A stretch of 64,000 nt of DNA from Nocardiopsis endophytica (GTDB lineage Bacteria; Actinomycetota; Actinomycetes; Streptosporangiales; Streptosporangiaceae). The DNA lies in the NCBI RefSeq assembly GCF_027706725.1, contig NZ_JAQFWQ010000018.1, forward strand, positions 1 through 64,000. Direction: 5' to 3'. Position numbers and translations under genes: made by a program. Below are positions 27,090-38,124 of the stretch, one piece after another. The notes under the pieces are model-generated. The model was not told where the DNA came from. It made no database searches and saw only the letters and a list, made by a program, of their open reading frames with translations. Position 1 is the first letter of the stretch. Each line of letters starts with the position of its first letter.

Positions 27090-27145
27090 GGTGTCAGGTG
27101 TTCCGTCCGGGAAGTCGGTGCGGCGGTGCGGGTGGTGCGGGCTCC

Positions 27146-28447
27146 TCAGGCGCCGGTGCGGCCGACGCGCGCGGTGACGGCCTCGCCGTGCGCGGGCAGG
27201 TCCTCGGCCTCGGCGAGGGCGACGACGTGCCCGGCGACCTCGGCCAGGGCGTCGCGGTCGTAGTCGACCACGTGGATGCCGCGCAGGAAGGTCTGCACGC
27301 TCAGGCCGGAGGAGTGGCAGGCGCACCCGCCGGTGGGCAGCACGTGGTTGGACCCGGCGAGGTAGTCGCCCAGGGACACCGGTGCGTGGGGGCCGACGAA
27401 GATGGCGCCGGCGTTGCGGACCCGGTCGGCGGTGGCGCGCGGGTCGCGGACCATGATCTCCAGGTGCTCGGCGGCGTAGGCGTCGACCACGCGCAGCCCG
27501 TGCTCGATGTCGTCGACGAGCACGGTGCCCGACTGGGGGCCGGTGAGCGCCTGGGTGATGCGGTCGGAGTGCTTGGTGGCGGCCACCCGGCGCTCCAGCT
27601 CGGCGTCGACGGCGTCGGCGAGCGCGGTGGAGGGGGTGACCAGGACGGAGGCGGCGACGGTGTCGTGCTCGGCCTGGCTGATCAGGTCGGCGGCGACGTA
27701 GCCGGGGTCGGCGGTGTCGTCGGCCAGGACGGCGATCTCGGTGGGGCCGGCCTCGGCGTCGATGCCGATGGTGCCCTTGAGCAGGCGCTTGGCCGCGGCC
27801 ACCCAGATGTTGCCGGGGCCGGTGACCATGTCGGCGCGGGCGCACTCGCCGGCGCCGTAGGCGAACATGGCCACGGCCTGGGCGCCGCCGACCGCGTAGA
27901 CCTCGTCGACGCCGAGCAGGGCGCAGGCCGCCAGGACGGTGGGGTGCGGCAGGCCGCCGAACTCGGCCTGCGGCGGGGAGGCGACGGCCAGCGAGGCCAC
28001 CCCGGCCTCCTGGGCGGGCACGGTGTTCATCACGACGCTGGAGGGGTAGACGGCGCGGCCGCCCGGCACGTAGAGGCCGACCCGGCCGACCGGCACCCAG
28101 CGCTCGGTGACGGTGCCGCCGGGGGCGACGCGGGTGGTGGTGTCGGTGCGGCGCTGGTCGCGGTGGACCAGGCGGGCGCGGCGGATGGACTCCTCCAGGG
28201 CGGCGCGCACCGACGGGTCGAGGGTGCGCAGCGCGGCGGCGATCTCCTCCTCGGGCACCTTGATGCCCGTGATGCGGACCCCGTCGAAGCGCTCGGCGAG
28301 CTCGATCAGCGCGTCGGTGCCGCGATGCCGGACGTCCTCGACGATGGGGCGGACCTTGGCCACGGCCGCCTCGACGTCGGTCTCGGCGCGGGGCAGCAGG
28401 TCGCGCGGGTCGCCGGTGGTGCCTCGGAGATCGATTCGGGAGATCAC
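27146..28447 (-). CDS. hisD: Histidinol dehydrogenase
   Basis: NAD-dependent four-electron oxidation of histidinol to histidine. It has 433 residues, usual length. It shows [11 protein letters not shown], the signature region from ADMVTGPGN through [15 protein letters not shown], and HLEIMVRDP near the C terminus with metal ligands. It is the first gene of the hisD-C-B-x-H-A-F operon. The GTG start at 28447 lacks a Shine-Dalgarno sequence but has TAGAAT six bases upstream, pointing to a leaderless transcript. Confidence 0.97.
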   Translation of the reverse strand: MISRIDLRGTTGDPRDLLPRAETDVEAAVAKVRPIVEDVRHRGTDALIELAERFDGVRITGIKVPEEEIAAALRTLDPSVRAALEESIRRARLVHRDQRRTDTTTRVAPGGTVTERWVPVGRVGLYVPGGRAVYPSSVVMNTVPAQEAGVASLAVASPPQAEFGGLPHPTVLAACALLGVDEVYAVGGAQAVAMFAYGAGECARADMVTGPGNIWVAAAKRLLKGTIGIDAEAGPTEIAVLADDTADPGYVAADLISQAEHDTVAASVLVTPSTALADAVDAELERRVAATKHSDRITQALTGPQSGTVLVDDIEHGLRVVDAYAAEHLEIMVRDPRATADRVRNAGAIFVGPHAPVSLGDYLAGSNHVLPTGGCACHSSGLSVQTFLRGIHVVDYDRDALAEVAGHVVALAEAEDLPAHGEAVTARVGRTGA

Positions 28448-28465
28448 GGCCCCATTCTAGGGGCC
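28448..28465 (-). promoter_or_regulatory. Predicted leaderless promoter and dyad at hisD
   Basis: On the minus strand TAGAAT lies six bases before the GTG and is flanked by a GGCCCC/GGGGCC inverted repeat that covers the -10 and reaches the start codon. A transcript starting at the GTG would lack the dyad as RNA, so the dyad could act at DNA level. No good -35 hexamer is visible. Confidence 0.45.
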
Positions 28466-28608
28466 GGGCGCCCCGTGCGCCCCAGGAGCGCCCTGGTCGG
28501 GCGGGGTGACCGCGGTCACGGGCGGGACGGGCCGGCTCCGCGGCGGCGCGCGGCGGCGCCGCTCCCCTTTCGCCCGCCGCACCCCCTTCGGCCCCCGTTC
28601 GCCACCGT

Positions 28609-28672
28609 TCAGGCAAGCCTCACCATAAAAGCATGCAATAAGCCTGGCCTAACTTTGGGAGGGCTAACCTAA
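28609..28672 (+). promoter_or_regulatory. Tandem IdeR/DmdR-type iron boxes upstream of ferritin
   Basis: TTTGGGAGGGCTAACCTAA (28654-28672) matches 15 of 19 positions of the IdeR/DtxR consensus. A second, weaker site overlaps it at about 28640-28658 (AAGCCTGGCCTAAC), and a third, TTCAGGCAAGCCTCACC, lies at 28609-28625. Tandem boxes set well upstream of a ferritin gene resemble the IdeR-activated bfrB promoter of mycobacteria. Confidence 0.75.
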
Positions 28673-28757
28673 TTCCTCTCAAGAAAGGCTTCCCTGTGTG
28701 GCGAGAATTGCCGTGTATTTGATCGACCCGGCTTTTGGGAAGCGTTATTGTGAGGGC

Positions 28758-29327
28758 ATGGCTTCCACACCGCAGACCACCGAGCACGGCCTTTCCAAGT
28801 TCCACCGCCTCCTGCTGGACCAGGTGCGGCACGAGTTCACCGCCTCGCACCAGTACGTGGCGCTGGCGGCCTGGTTCGACGACCGCCACCTGCCCCAGCT
28901 CGCGCGGATCTTCTACCGCCAGTCGCTGGAGGAGCGCGACCACGCGATGATGATCGTGCGCTACCTGCTCGACCGGGACGTTCCCACCTCCATCCCCCGG
29001 GTCGACGAAATCCAGAACGATTTCGACGCTCCGCGGGACCTGGTGGCCCTCGCCCTGGCCCAGGAGCAGCGCGTGACCGAGCAGTTCCACGTGCTGCAGC
29101 GCGTCGCCCGCGAGGAGAACGACTACACCGGCGAGCAGTTCCTCCAGTGGTTCCTCTCCGAGCAGGTGGAGGAGGAGCACAAGATGTCGACCATCCTGGC
29201 GGTGCTGGACCGCGCCGCGGGCGGGTCGCTGTTCGAGGTGGAGACCTGGCTGGCGCGCGAGATGCCCGACGAGACGGGCGGCGACGCCGGCGCCCCGGAG
29301 ACGGCCGGGCCGGCGCTGACCGTGTGA
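28758..29327 (+). CDS. Ferritin
   Basis: A 189-residue iron-storage protein of the ferritin (non-haem) type that oxidises and stores iron in a 24-subunit shell. Ferroxidase ligands are visible in QVRHEFTASHQYVA and LEERDHAMMIVRYL (E-x2-H), then ALAQEQRVTEQF and QWFLSEQVEEEHKM. The C-terminal ~25 residues are an Ala/Gly/Asp tail. The ATG at 28758 has GAGGG close upstream; in-frame sequence before it is not conserved-looking. Three iron boxes lie 85-150 bp upstream, suggesting activation by iron-loaded IdeR/DmdR. It ends in a short hairpin at the stop codon. Confidence 0.93.
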   Translation: MASTPQTTEHGLSKFHRLLLDQVRHEFTASHQYVALAAWFDDRHLPQLARIFYRQSLEERDHAMMIVRYLLDRDVPTSIPRVDEIQNDFDAPRDLVALALAQEQRVTEQFHVLQRVAREENDYTGEQFLQWFLSEQVEEEHKMSTILAVLDRAAGGSLFEVETWLAREMPDETGGDAGAPETAGPALTV

Positions 29328-29342
29328 GGGGCGCCGCCCCTC
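29326..29342 (+). terminator. Short GC hairpin at the ferritin stop
   Basis: GAGGGGC and GCCCCTC form a perfect 7-bp stem with a 3-base loop, overlapping the TGA stop codon. No T-run follows, so termination strength is uncertain. Confidence 0.45.
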
Positions 29343-29395
29343 GGCGGCCTCCCCGCCGGGCCCACCGGACCCGGCGGCCCGCTCCGCGGCCGCAC

Positions 29396-29407
29396 TAGGC
29401 TGGCCGC
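29396..29407 (+). promoter_or_regulatory. Predicted leaderless promoter -10 of the YbaK gene
   Basis: TAGGCT lies exactly six bases upstream of the GTG start, the same arrangement and same hexamer as at hisI on the other strand. No Shine-Dalgarno sequence is present. Confidence 0.5.
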
Positions 29408-29890
29408 GTGAGCGGAAAGGGGACCCCGGCGACCATCGCGGCGAGCCGGGCGAAGATCGAGACGACACTGCACACCTACGAGGCCTCGGGCGACGGCGGC
29501 TCCTCCTACGGCGAGGAGGCCGCCGACGCGCTGGGCGTCCCGCGCGACCGCGTGTTCAAGACGCTGGTGGCCGAGGTCGACGGTGTGCTGACGGTGGGCG
29601 TGGTGCCGGTCTCGGCCACGCTGGACCTGAAGGCGCTGGCCGCGGCGGCGGGCGGGAAGAAGGCCGCGATGGCCGACCCGAAGGACGCCGAGCGCGCCAC
29701 CGGGTACGTGCGCGGGGGCATCAGCCCGCTGGGGCAGCGCAAGAGGCTGCGCACGGTGGTGGACGCGTCGGTGGGCGACCACGAGACGGTGTACGTGTCG
29801 GCGGGCCGCCGGGGCCTGCAGATGGAGCTGTCCCCCAGGGACCTGCTCGACCTGACCCGCGCCACGACCGGCCCCATCGCCGCGTACTGA
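29408..29890 (+). CDS. ybaK: Cys-tRNA(Pro)/aminoacyl-tRNA deacylase of the YbaK/EbsC family
   Basis: Hydrolyses mischarged Cys-tRNA(Pro). It has 160 residues, the family's normal length. The catalytic Lys is in RVFKTLVAEVDG (about residue 53), and the highly conserved GYVRGGISPLGQRKRL and VYVSAGRRGLQMELSP segments follow. It is a single gene between ferritin and the TIGR04222 protein. Confidence 0.94.
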   Translation: MSGKGTPATIAASRAKIETTLHTYEASGDGGSSYGEEAADALGVPRDRVFKTLVAEVDGVLTVGVVPVSATLDLKALAAAAGGKKAAMADPKDAERATGYVRGGISPLGQRKRLRTVVDASVGDHETVYVSAGRRGLQMELSPRDLLDLTRATTGPIAAY

Positions 29891-30234
29891 CGGGCCAGGG
29901 GCTACGAACCACGGCCGACGGCGGGCCGGTAGAGGTGCAGGGGCGGCGTCACGGACGGCCCTTCAGCCCCGACTCGATCCGGACCTGGCCCAGGAGGTCC
30001 TTGTCCGCGAACCTCCGCGACCCGGCCGGCGGACCGCCGGGGGTCCGACGGCCCCAGGCCGTCTTCCGGTGACGTGGAACTCCGCCCCTCCCTCCCCGCC
30101 GTCCGATTCGTGCTCCGGGAGGCCCATCTCCGCCCCGGTGTGTGCTACTTAGCGCAAGGTACTTTTCACCGGACCGTCGCCGTCTTACGGTGGTCTGCAT
30201 CACATCCGAAGGCGGGACGCGTCAGGGAGGCACG
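29891..30234. other. Gap without a gene
   Basis: No supported gene. TACTTAGCGCAAGGTACTT at 30146-30164 is a locally AT-richer patch that could hold the promoter of the following gene. CCGT-N7-ACGG at about 30175-30190 is a small dyad. Nothing else stands out. Confidence 0.5.
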
Positions 30235-31347
30235 ATGGTCCCGGCGGTCGTGCTCGGCACGGTCATCCTCCACGTGCTGACCGCGCTCTGCCTCCTGCTC
30301 TCCCGCTGGGGCTACGCCCGCGCCCGCGCCGCCGGCCCGCGGCTCCCCGCCATCGGCGCCGACGAGCTCGACCCGACCGACCTGGGCATGCTCGCGGGTG
30401 GCAGGACCCGCCTGGGGGAGGTCGCGCTCGCCGAGCTGTACCTTTCCGCCAAGGTGATCGCGCGCGGCAACGGCGCGGTGTCGCCTCCCGAGCAGGCGCC
30501 GCACGGTACGCCCCCGCTCCCCCGCCCTCCGTCCCCCTTCGGCCGGATCATGGGCGCCTCGCTGGAGCCCGGACGCTGCGTCCCGGCCGAGCGCCTGGTC
30601 GAGTCGGTGACGCGCGGGGACGCGACCACGGCGGTCCTGTGGCGCCTGCGCCGCCTGGGCCTGTTCTCCGCCCCGGAGACGCTGCGCCGGGTCCGGCGGC
30701 TGCGCCGTGCCGCCTGGGCCGTGCACGCGGGCGCCGGTGCGGCAGCGGCCGTGCTCGGCGCCGTGCTGCTGCTGGCGGGCATGCGCCCCGGCCCCGACCC
30801 CGTGCACGCGCTGTTCCCTGCCGCCTTCGCCCTGCTGCTGATGGCCTACCCGTTCCTGCTGCACGTTGCGCGGCGGCTGCTGGGCGGGCTGCCCGGCGCG
30901 GTGGCGTGCGGCGCGTGCGCGGCCGCCATCGCGCTGGCCGCCGCCCCGCTGCCGCGCGTGGCGCTCGCCGCCCCGGCCCTGTACGGGTGCTGGTTCGGGG
31001 TCCACTGGGTGTACCGGGCGACCGGGGGCCGCTTGGGGCCGCGCACGCTCGCCGGGGATGCGCTTCTGGCGGAGGCCCGCGCGGCGGAGACGGCCCCCGG
31101 CCCCGTCGGCGCCCTGCGCACGACCGCCTTGGAGGGCTTCCCCGAACTGCGGCGGCGGGGGCCGGGGAACGGTGCACCCCCGCGGCCCCGGGAGGAGGCC
31201 TTGGTCCGCTCCTTCGCCGCCGCCTGCGGGCGCGGTCTCGGCCGGGTGGACACCGGCCTGGGCGGAGACTTCGCCGGGGACGGCGGCCGCGGCACCTGGC
31301 GCGGCGACGGCGACGCCCCCAAGGTCGAGCGGCACCGCCGCTGGTAG
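30235..31347 (+). CDS. TIGR04222-domain membrane protein
   Basis: A 370-residue protein of the actinobacterial TIGR04222 type, recognised by LGMLAGGRTRLGEVALAELYLSAKV (about residues 43-67) after an N-terminal transmembrane helix (3-25). Two or three more helices lie between about 160 and 260. The C-terminal tail is Gly/Arg/Asp-rich, lacking the usual CxC-rich end. The ATG start has AGGGAGG upstream. Function is unknown. It is convergent with the DUF2567-like gene across palindrome A copy 4. Confidence 0.8.
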   Translation: MVPAVVLGTVILHVLTALCLLLSRWGYARARAAGPRLPAIGADELDPTDLGMLAGGRTRLGEVALAELYLSAKVIARGNGAVSPPEQAPHGTPPLPRPPSPFGRIMGASLEPGRCVPAERLVESVTRGDATTAVLWRLRRLGLFSAPETLRRVRRLRRAAWAVHAGAGAAAAVLGAVLLLAGMRPGPDPVHALFPAAFALLLMAYPFLLHVARRLLGGLPGAVACGACAAAIALAAAPLPRVALAAPALYGCWFGVHWVYRATGGRLGPRTLAGDALLAEARAAETAPGPVGALRTTALEGFPELRRRGPGNGAPPRPREEALVRSFAAACGRGLGRVDTGLGGDFAGDGGRGTWRGDGDAPKVERHRRW

Positions 31348-31382
31348 ACGGCGGCCGCCCTGCCACGCCCCGACCACCCGTC

Positions 31383-31444
31383 GTTGATCTCGTGATAACC
31401 GACGCTGAAACCGCGCCGGTAGCGTCGTTTCTCCCGAGATCAAC
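31383..31444. repeat. Palindromic repeat A, copy 4
   Basis: GTTGATCTCG and CGACGCT pair with AGCGTCG and CGAGATCAAC, around a GAAACCGCGCCGGT loop. It lies between two convergent genes (TIGR04222 and DUF2567-like), as copy 3 does. Confidence 0.8.
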
Positions 31445-31458
31445 GCGATGGGGGACGG

Positions 31459-32076
31459 CTACTGCGAGGCCTTCTCGGCCTCCTCCTGTTCGGCGGGTAC
31501 CGCCGCGTCCGCCTCTCCTGCCCGCTCGGCCGCCACGGACTCGACGGGGACGTCCTTGCGCCACGTGCTGACCGCGTCGAACAGTCCGTACTGCAGCACC
31601 GCAACGAACGGCCAGATCACCAGGGCCGCCGTCGCGTCCAGACGGAGGCGGTCGGTGAGCACGTCCTGCGGCTCGGCGGCGGCCAGGGCCCGGGCGAAGG
31701 CGTCCCCGTCAAGGAGCACTCCGGTGCGCCACATCAGAACGGTGCCCAGCGCCGCCCCCGCGGCCAGGCCGAGCAGGCACGCCATCCGCACGTCGAGCGG
31801 CGGCCTGCCCCGGTCGGCCCGGCGGCGGGCCATCCGGTACTGGATGAGGAAGGCGCCGTACCCGGTGGCCATCCCGGCCCCGGCGGCGATGAGGGCGTAG
31901 TGGCCCTGGACCGAGAACGCCGTCTCGCTGATGGGGTACGGCAGGGACCGCCCGTCGAGGCCGACGGTGACCTCCGGCCTCGGCGCCAGCCACCACCACA
32001 GCACGCCGAGGGGGATCCCGAGGAGCGCGACCGCCCCGAGCACCGCACCGCCCGCGGCCAACCGCCCTCGCACCAT
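31459..32076 (-). CDS. DUF2567-like four-helix membrane protein
   Basis: A 205-residue protein with predicted transmembrane helices at about 7-29, 58-78, 98-118 and 150-170 and a charged Glu/Ala-rich C terminus. The LGVLWWWLAPRPEV start and the overall layout resemble DUF2567, an uncharacterised actinobacterial family; this match is from memory of the pattern. The ATG at 32076 has AAGGGGG upstream. It is a single gene, divergent from the DinB gene. Confidence 0.65.
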   Translation of the reverse strand: MVRGRLAAGGAVLGAVALLGIPLGVLWWWLAPRPEVTVGLDGRSLPYPISETAFSVQGHYALIAAGAGMATGYGAFLIQYRMARRRADRGRPPLDVRMACLLGLAAGAALGTVLMWRTGVLLDGDAFARALAAAEPQDVLTDRLRLDATAALVIWPFVAVLQYGLFDAVSTWRKDVPVESVAAERAGEADAAVPAEQEEAEKASQ

Positions 32077-32174
32077 CCGGGCGCCCCCTTCCGTTTCCGC
32101 TCACACGAATCTATCCCGCTCCGCGGGCCGGAAAACCAGTGGTCCGCCTCGGGGGCCCCGGTGACAATGAGCGC

Positions 32175-32729
32175 ATGGACACGACTTGCGACGGTCAATC
32201 CGCGCTCGCCGACCCCGGGGCGTGCCGCCCGGCGCCGCCCCCGGTGTGGGCGGACGAGACCACGATGCTCAGCGCCTTCCTGGACCGGCACCGCGCGTCC
32301 GTGCGCCGTGCCTGCGCCGGGCTGTCACCCGCCGCGTCCGCCGCCGCCCCGGTACCGGGCTCGCCGATGCTGACGGTGCGCGGCCTGGTGTCCCACCTGA
32401 CCTGGTCGGAGCAGCACTGGTTCGAGGCGGTCCTGCTCGGCCGCCCGGACCGGGTGTTCGACCCGCCGGAAGGGGCGCCCGCGCCCGGCCCCGGCGCCGA
32501 CTGGCGGCCCGACCCCGGCACGGGGCTCGTGGGCCTCATCGGCGCATACGAGGCGCAGTGCGAGCGCTCCCGGACGATCACCGCCCGCCTGGAGCCCCGG
32601 TCCGGCGCGCGCCGCTCCCGCGTGGGCGAGCCGCCGGTGACCCTGCGCTGGGTCCTGATCCACATGGTGGAGGAGACAGCGGCCCACGTGGGCCAACTGG
32701 AGATGCTGCGGAGGATGGTGGACATGTAG
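32175..32729 (+). CDS. DinB-family protein
   Basis: A 184-residue protein with the four-helix DinB/YfiT-like fold. Putative metal ligands are the His in VSHLTWSEQHWFE (about residue 75) and the pair in LIHMVEETAAHVGQLEMLR (about 161 and 170). Members include mycothiol-dependent and other metal-dependent transferases, so a thiol-linked detoxification role is possible. The ATG at 32175 has GACAAT six bases upstream and no Shine-Dalgarno sequence. It is convergent with the PadR gene. Confidence 0.85.
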   Translation: MDTTCDGQSALADPGACRPAPPPVWADETTMLSAFLDRHRASVRRACAGLSPAASAAAPVPGSPMLTVRGLVSHLTWSEQHWFEAVLLGRPDRVFDPPEGAPAPGPGADWRPDPGTGLVGLIGAYEAQCERSRTITARLEPRSGARRSRVGEPPVTLRWVLIHMVEETAAHVGQLEMLRRMVDM

Positions 32730-32882
32730 CGCGCCCGCACCCGCCCCGCACGAGACACGTCAGAACGACCGCCGCCGGGCAACGGCGCCGCTCGCAGGAC
32801 CCATCCCCTTCGGCGTCCTCGACCGGCGCCGGCCCCTCGGCGGATGGGGCTCCGTCCGCGGGCACCGTCCGGCGGACACGGC

Positions 32883-32916
32883 GAAGGCGGGGCCGCCCCC
32901 GTGCGGCCCCGCCTTC
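32883..32916. terminator. Perfect 12-bp hairpin between convergent genes
   Basis: GAAGGCGGGGCC (32883-32894) and GGCCCCGCCTTC (32905-32916) pair perfectly around a 10-base loop, between the DinB and PadR stops. It can serve either strand. Confidence 0.75.
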
Positions 32917-32950
32917 CTCATCCGGGCGGGGGCTCCTCACCCCCTGAGGA

Positions 32951-33829
32951 CTACTCCTCTTCGTCCTCGTCCGGCTCCTCCTCGGGGGCGGTGTCGTCCT
33001 CGGCGAGGATCCGGTACAGCTCGCGCCGGGTCTCCGACAGCATCCGCTTCGCGCGCTCCTGCTGCTCGGGGGTGCCGACCTGGGCCACCTGGGCGGCCGC
33101 GGCCATGAGCTGGTAGGCCAGCGCCTGCACCTCCATCTGGCCGGAGTGCGCGTCCTCGAACTCCTCGGCCGCCGCCTGCCACGGCGGGGTCAGGTCGCCG
33201 CCGCGCTCCTCCACGTACGCACGGCCCTCCTCGGTCAGCTCGTAGGGGCGCCGGCGGCCGCCGCCCTCGGTCGTGACCGGGCGGACCAGCCCCTCGTCCT
33301 CCAACTGCTGGAGCATCGGGTACACCGACCCGGGGCTGGGCCGCCAGGTGCCGGAGCTGCGCTCCTTGCCCTCGCGGATGATCTCGTAGCCGCTGAGCGG
33401 CCCCTCGGCCAGCAGCAGCAGGATTCCGGTGCGCACATCGCCCCGGCGGGCCCGCTGGCCGCGGCGCCCTCCGTGGCCCCCGCGCCCTCCGCCGAACGGG
33501 CCGCCCGGCCCGCCGAACCCGAAGGGCGGCCCCCAGGGGCCCGCGGGCGGCGCGGGCGGCCCCGGGGGGACCGGCGGCATGTGCGGCCCGGGGCCTCCGC
33601 CGAACGGGCCCTCGGGCGGGCGCCAGCCTCCCCTCCCGTGGCCGTGTGGACGCCCCTCGCCCATCTTCATCCAGTGCTTGAGCGCCCGCCGGGGGTCGAG
33701 CTCGCCCCAGGGCGCGGAGCGGCCGCCGCCCCGCCCGTGGTGTTCGGCGCCCGGCCGCGCGTCCCGCGGTCCGTGCGCGTCCTCGTCGTCGCGGCCGCCC
33801 CAGGGCCACGGCATCGCCATCGCGGTCAT
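32951..33829 (-). CDS. PadR-family regulator with a Gly/Pro/His-rich N-terminal region
   Basis: A 292-residue regulator. The PadR winged helix begins at about residue 130 (RTGILLLLAEGPLSGYEII), with SPGSVYPMLQQLEDEGLVRP and the wing RRRPYELTEEG, then a helical dimerisation part and an acidic tail. The first ~125 residues are low-complexity Gly/Pro/His/Trp, longer than in most PadR proteins. The ATG at 33829 has GAGGAGG seven bases upstream. Three overlapping palindromes 70-100 bp upstream suggest autoregulation. No target transporter is adjacent. Confidence 0.9.
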   Translation of the reverse strand: MTAMAMPWPWGGRDDEDAHGPRDARPGAEHHGRGGGRSAPWGELDPRRALKHWMKMGEGRPHGHGRGGWRPPEGPFGGGPGPHMPPVPPGPPAPPAGPWGPPFGFGGPGGPFGGGRGGHGGRRGQRARRGDVRTGILLLLAEGPLSGYEIIREGKERSSGTWRPSPGSVYPMLQQLEDEGLVRPVTTEGGGRRRPYELTEEGRAYVEERGGDLTPPWQAAAEEFEDAHSGQMEVQALAYQLMAAAAQVAQVGTPEQQERAKRMLSETRRELYRILAEDDTAPEEEPDEDEEE

Positions 33830-33897
33830 GGTGTCCTCCTCGTTCCGGGGCCGGAGGGTGCGTGCCGCACTACCGACCGGTCCCGATAGGTGGTTTT

Positions 33898-33931
33898 CTA
33901 TCTTGATAGTTAACGATATATCGGTACCGAT
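33898..33931 (-). promoter_or_regulatory. Triple palindrome operator/promoter of the PadR gene
   Basis: An AT-rich island contains CTATC-TT-GATAG (33898-33909), the perfect palindrome CGATATATCG (33914-33923) and, overlapping it, the perfect palindrome ATCGGTACCGAT (33920-33931). PadR proteins commonly repress themselves by binding such dyads over their promoter. Confidence 0.65.
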
Positions 33932-33986
33932 CGCTTGGCAAGTGTGCCGCCGGACACACCTCCGGACACCTCCCGGGCACGACGAA

Positions 33987-34018
33987 GGCCCCGCCCTCCC
34001 CTCCGGGAGAACGGGGCC
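33987..34018 (-). terminator. Terminator hairpin downstream of dnaE
   Basis: GGCCCCG (33987-33993) and CGGGGCC (34012-34018) pair, with an inner CTCCC/GGGAG pairing. It lies about 33 bp after the dnaE stop on the minus strand and before the PadR promoter. Confidence 0.6.
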
Positions 34019-34050
34019 CAAAACGCGGGTGCCCCGGGCGGGGCCGGGGT

Positions 34051-37575
<3,525 letters not shown>

Positions 37576-37865
37576 TGCGCGGGGTTCCCCTCAAGCGAGT
37601 CGGTGGGACGGCGGACGACTCCTGAGCCTACGACCATCGCACGGGTGCCGGAGCGCCTCCGCGCCGCGCCGGCGGTGTCCCGAGGAACACATCCCCCGGA
37701 GGCGCGGCAGCGTCCCCGCCACGACCTGGGCGGGCCCGCACGGCCCGGCTCCGGCGGGCCGCAGGACGGTCGGCCCGGTTCCCCCGTTCCGGCCCCACCT
37801 TGACCCCGCGCGCTACGACGGCATCCCGCAGACCCGCCGCGGGTCCATACGGGGCGCCCGGCCCA

Positions 37866-37955
37866 CTCATACCAGGCATGACGGGCACCGAGAGAGGGCC
37901 AGGCCGTCCCGCGTCGTGAAATCGACGCTTTTATGCAGATCAGGTGGCGATTCCA
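37866..37955 (+). repeat. Dispersed repeat B, copy 2
   Basis: It contains CTCATACC near its start, CGTGAAATCGACGCTT (37915-37930, identical to the inverted copy at 11755-11770) and GATCAGGTGGCGATTCCACC. The same blocks appear in order, more diverged, at 56264-56358. Confidence 0.65.
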
Positions 37956-38084
37956 CCACCCAGGACGCCCCCCGCACCCCACGCCCCCCGGCGACGATCT
38001 CGACGGACAGGGGGCCGGACCACTATCGATAACCAGTTTCAGGAATCGATCCCGTGCGCCCGTCTAGCCTTCTCCATGCGCGGA

Positions 38085-38109
38085 ATGCAGACTGAAACCT
38101 GTTCTGCAT
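38085..38109. promoter_or_regulatory. Inverted repeat upstream of the aldehyde dehydrogenase gene
   Basis: ATGCAGA and TCTGCAT form a perfect 7-bp dyad with an 11-base spacer, ending 15 bases before the start codon and just before the ribosome-binding site. It is a candidate operator. Confidence 0.5.
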
Positions 38110-38124
38110 ATCCAGGGAGGCGTG

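Larger units (their letters stand above)
37576..38124. other. Divergent gap between dnaE and the aldehyde dehydrogenase gene
   Basis: No gene is supported. It holds a candidate dnaE -10 (37625-37630), repeat B copy 2 (37866-37955), a short GACGATCTCGACGG piece resembling one arm of palindrome A (about 37990-38005) and an AT-richer stretch (38022-38110). That stretch contains two ATCGAT palindromes and the dyad at 38085-38109. Confidence 0.55.
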
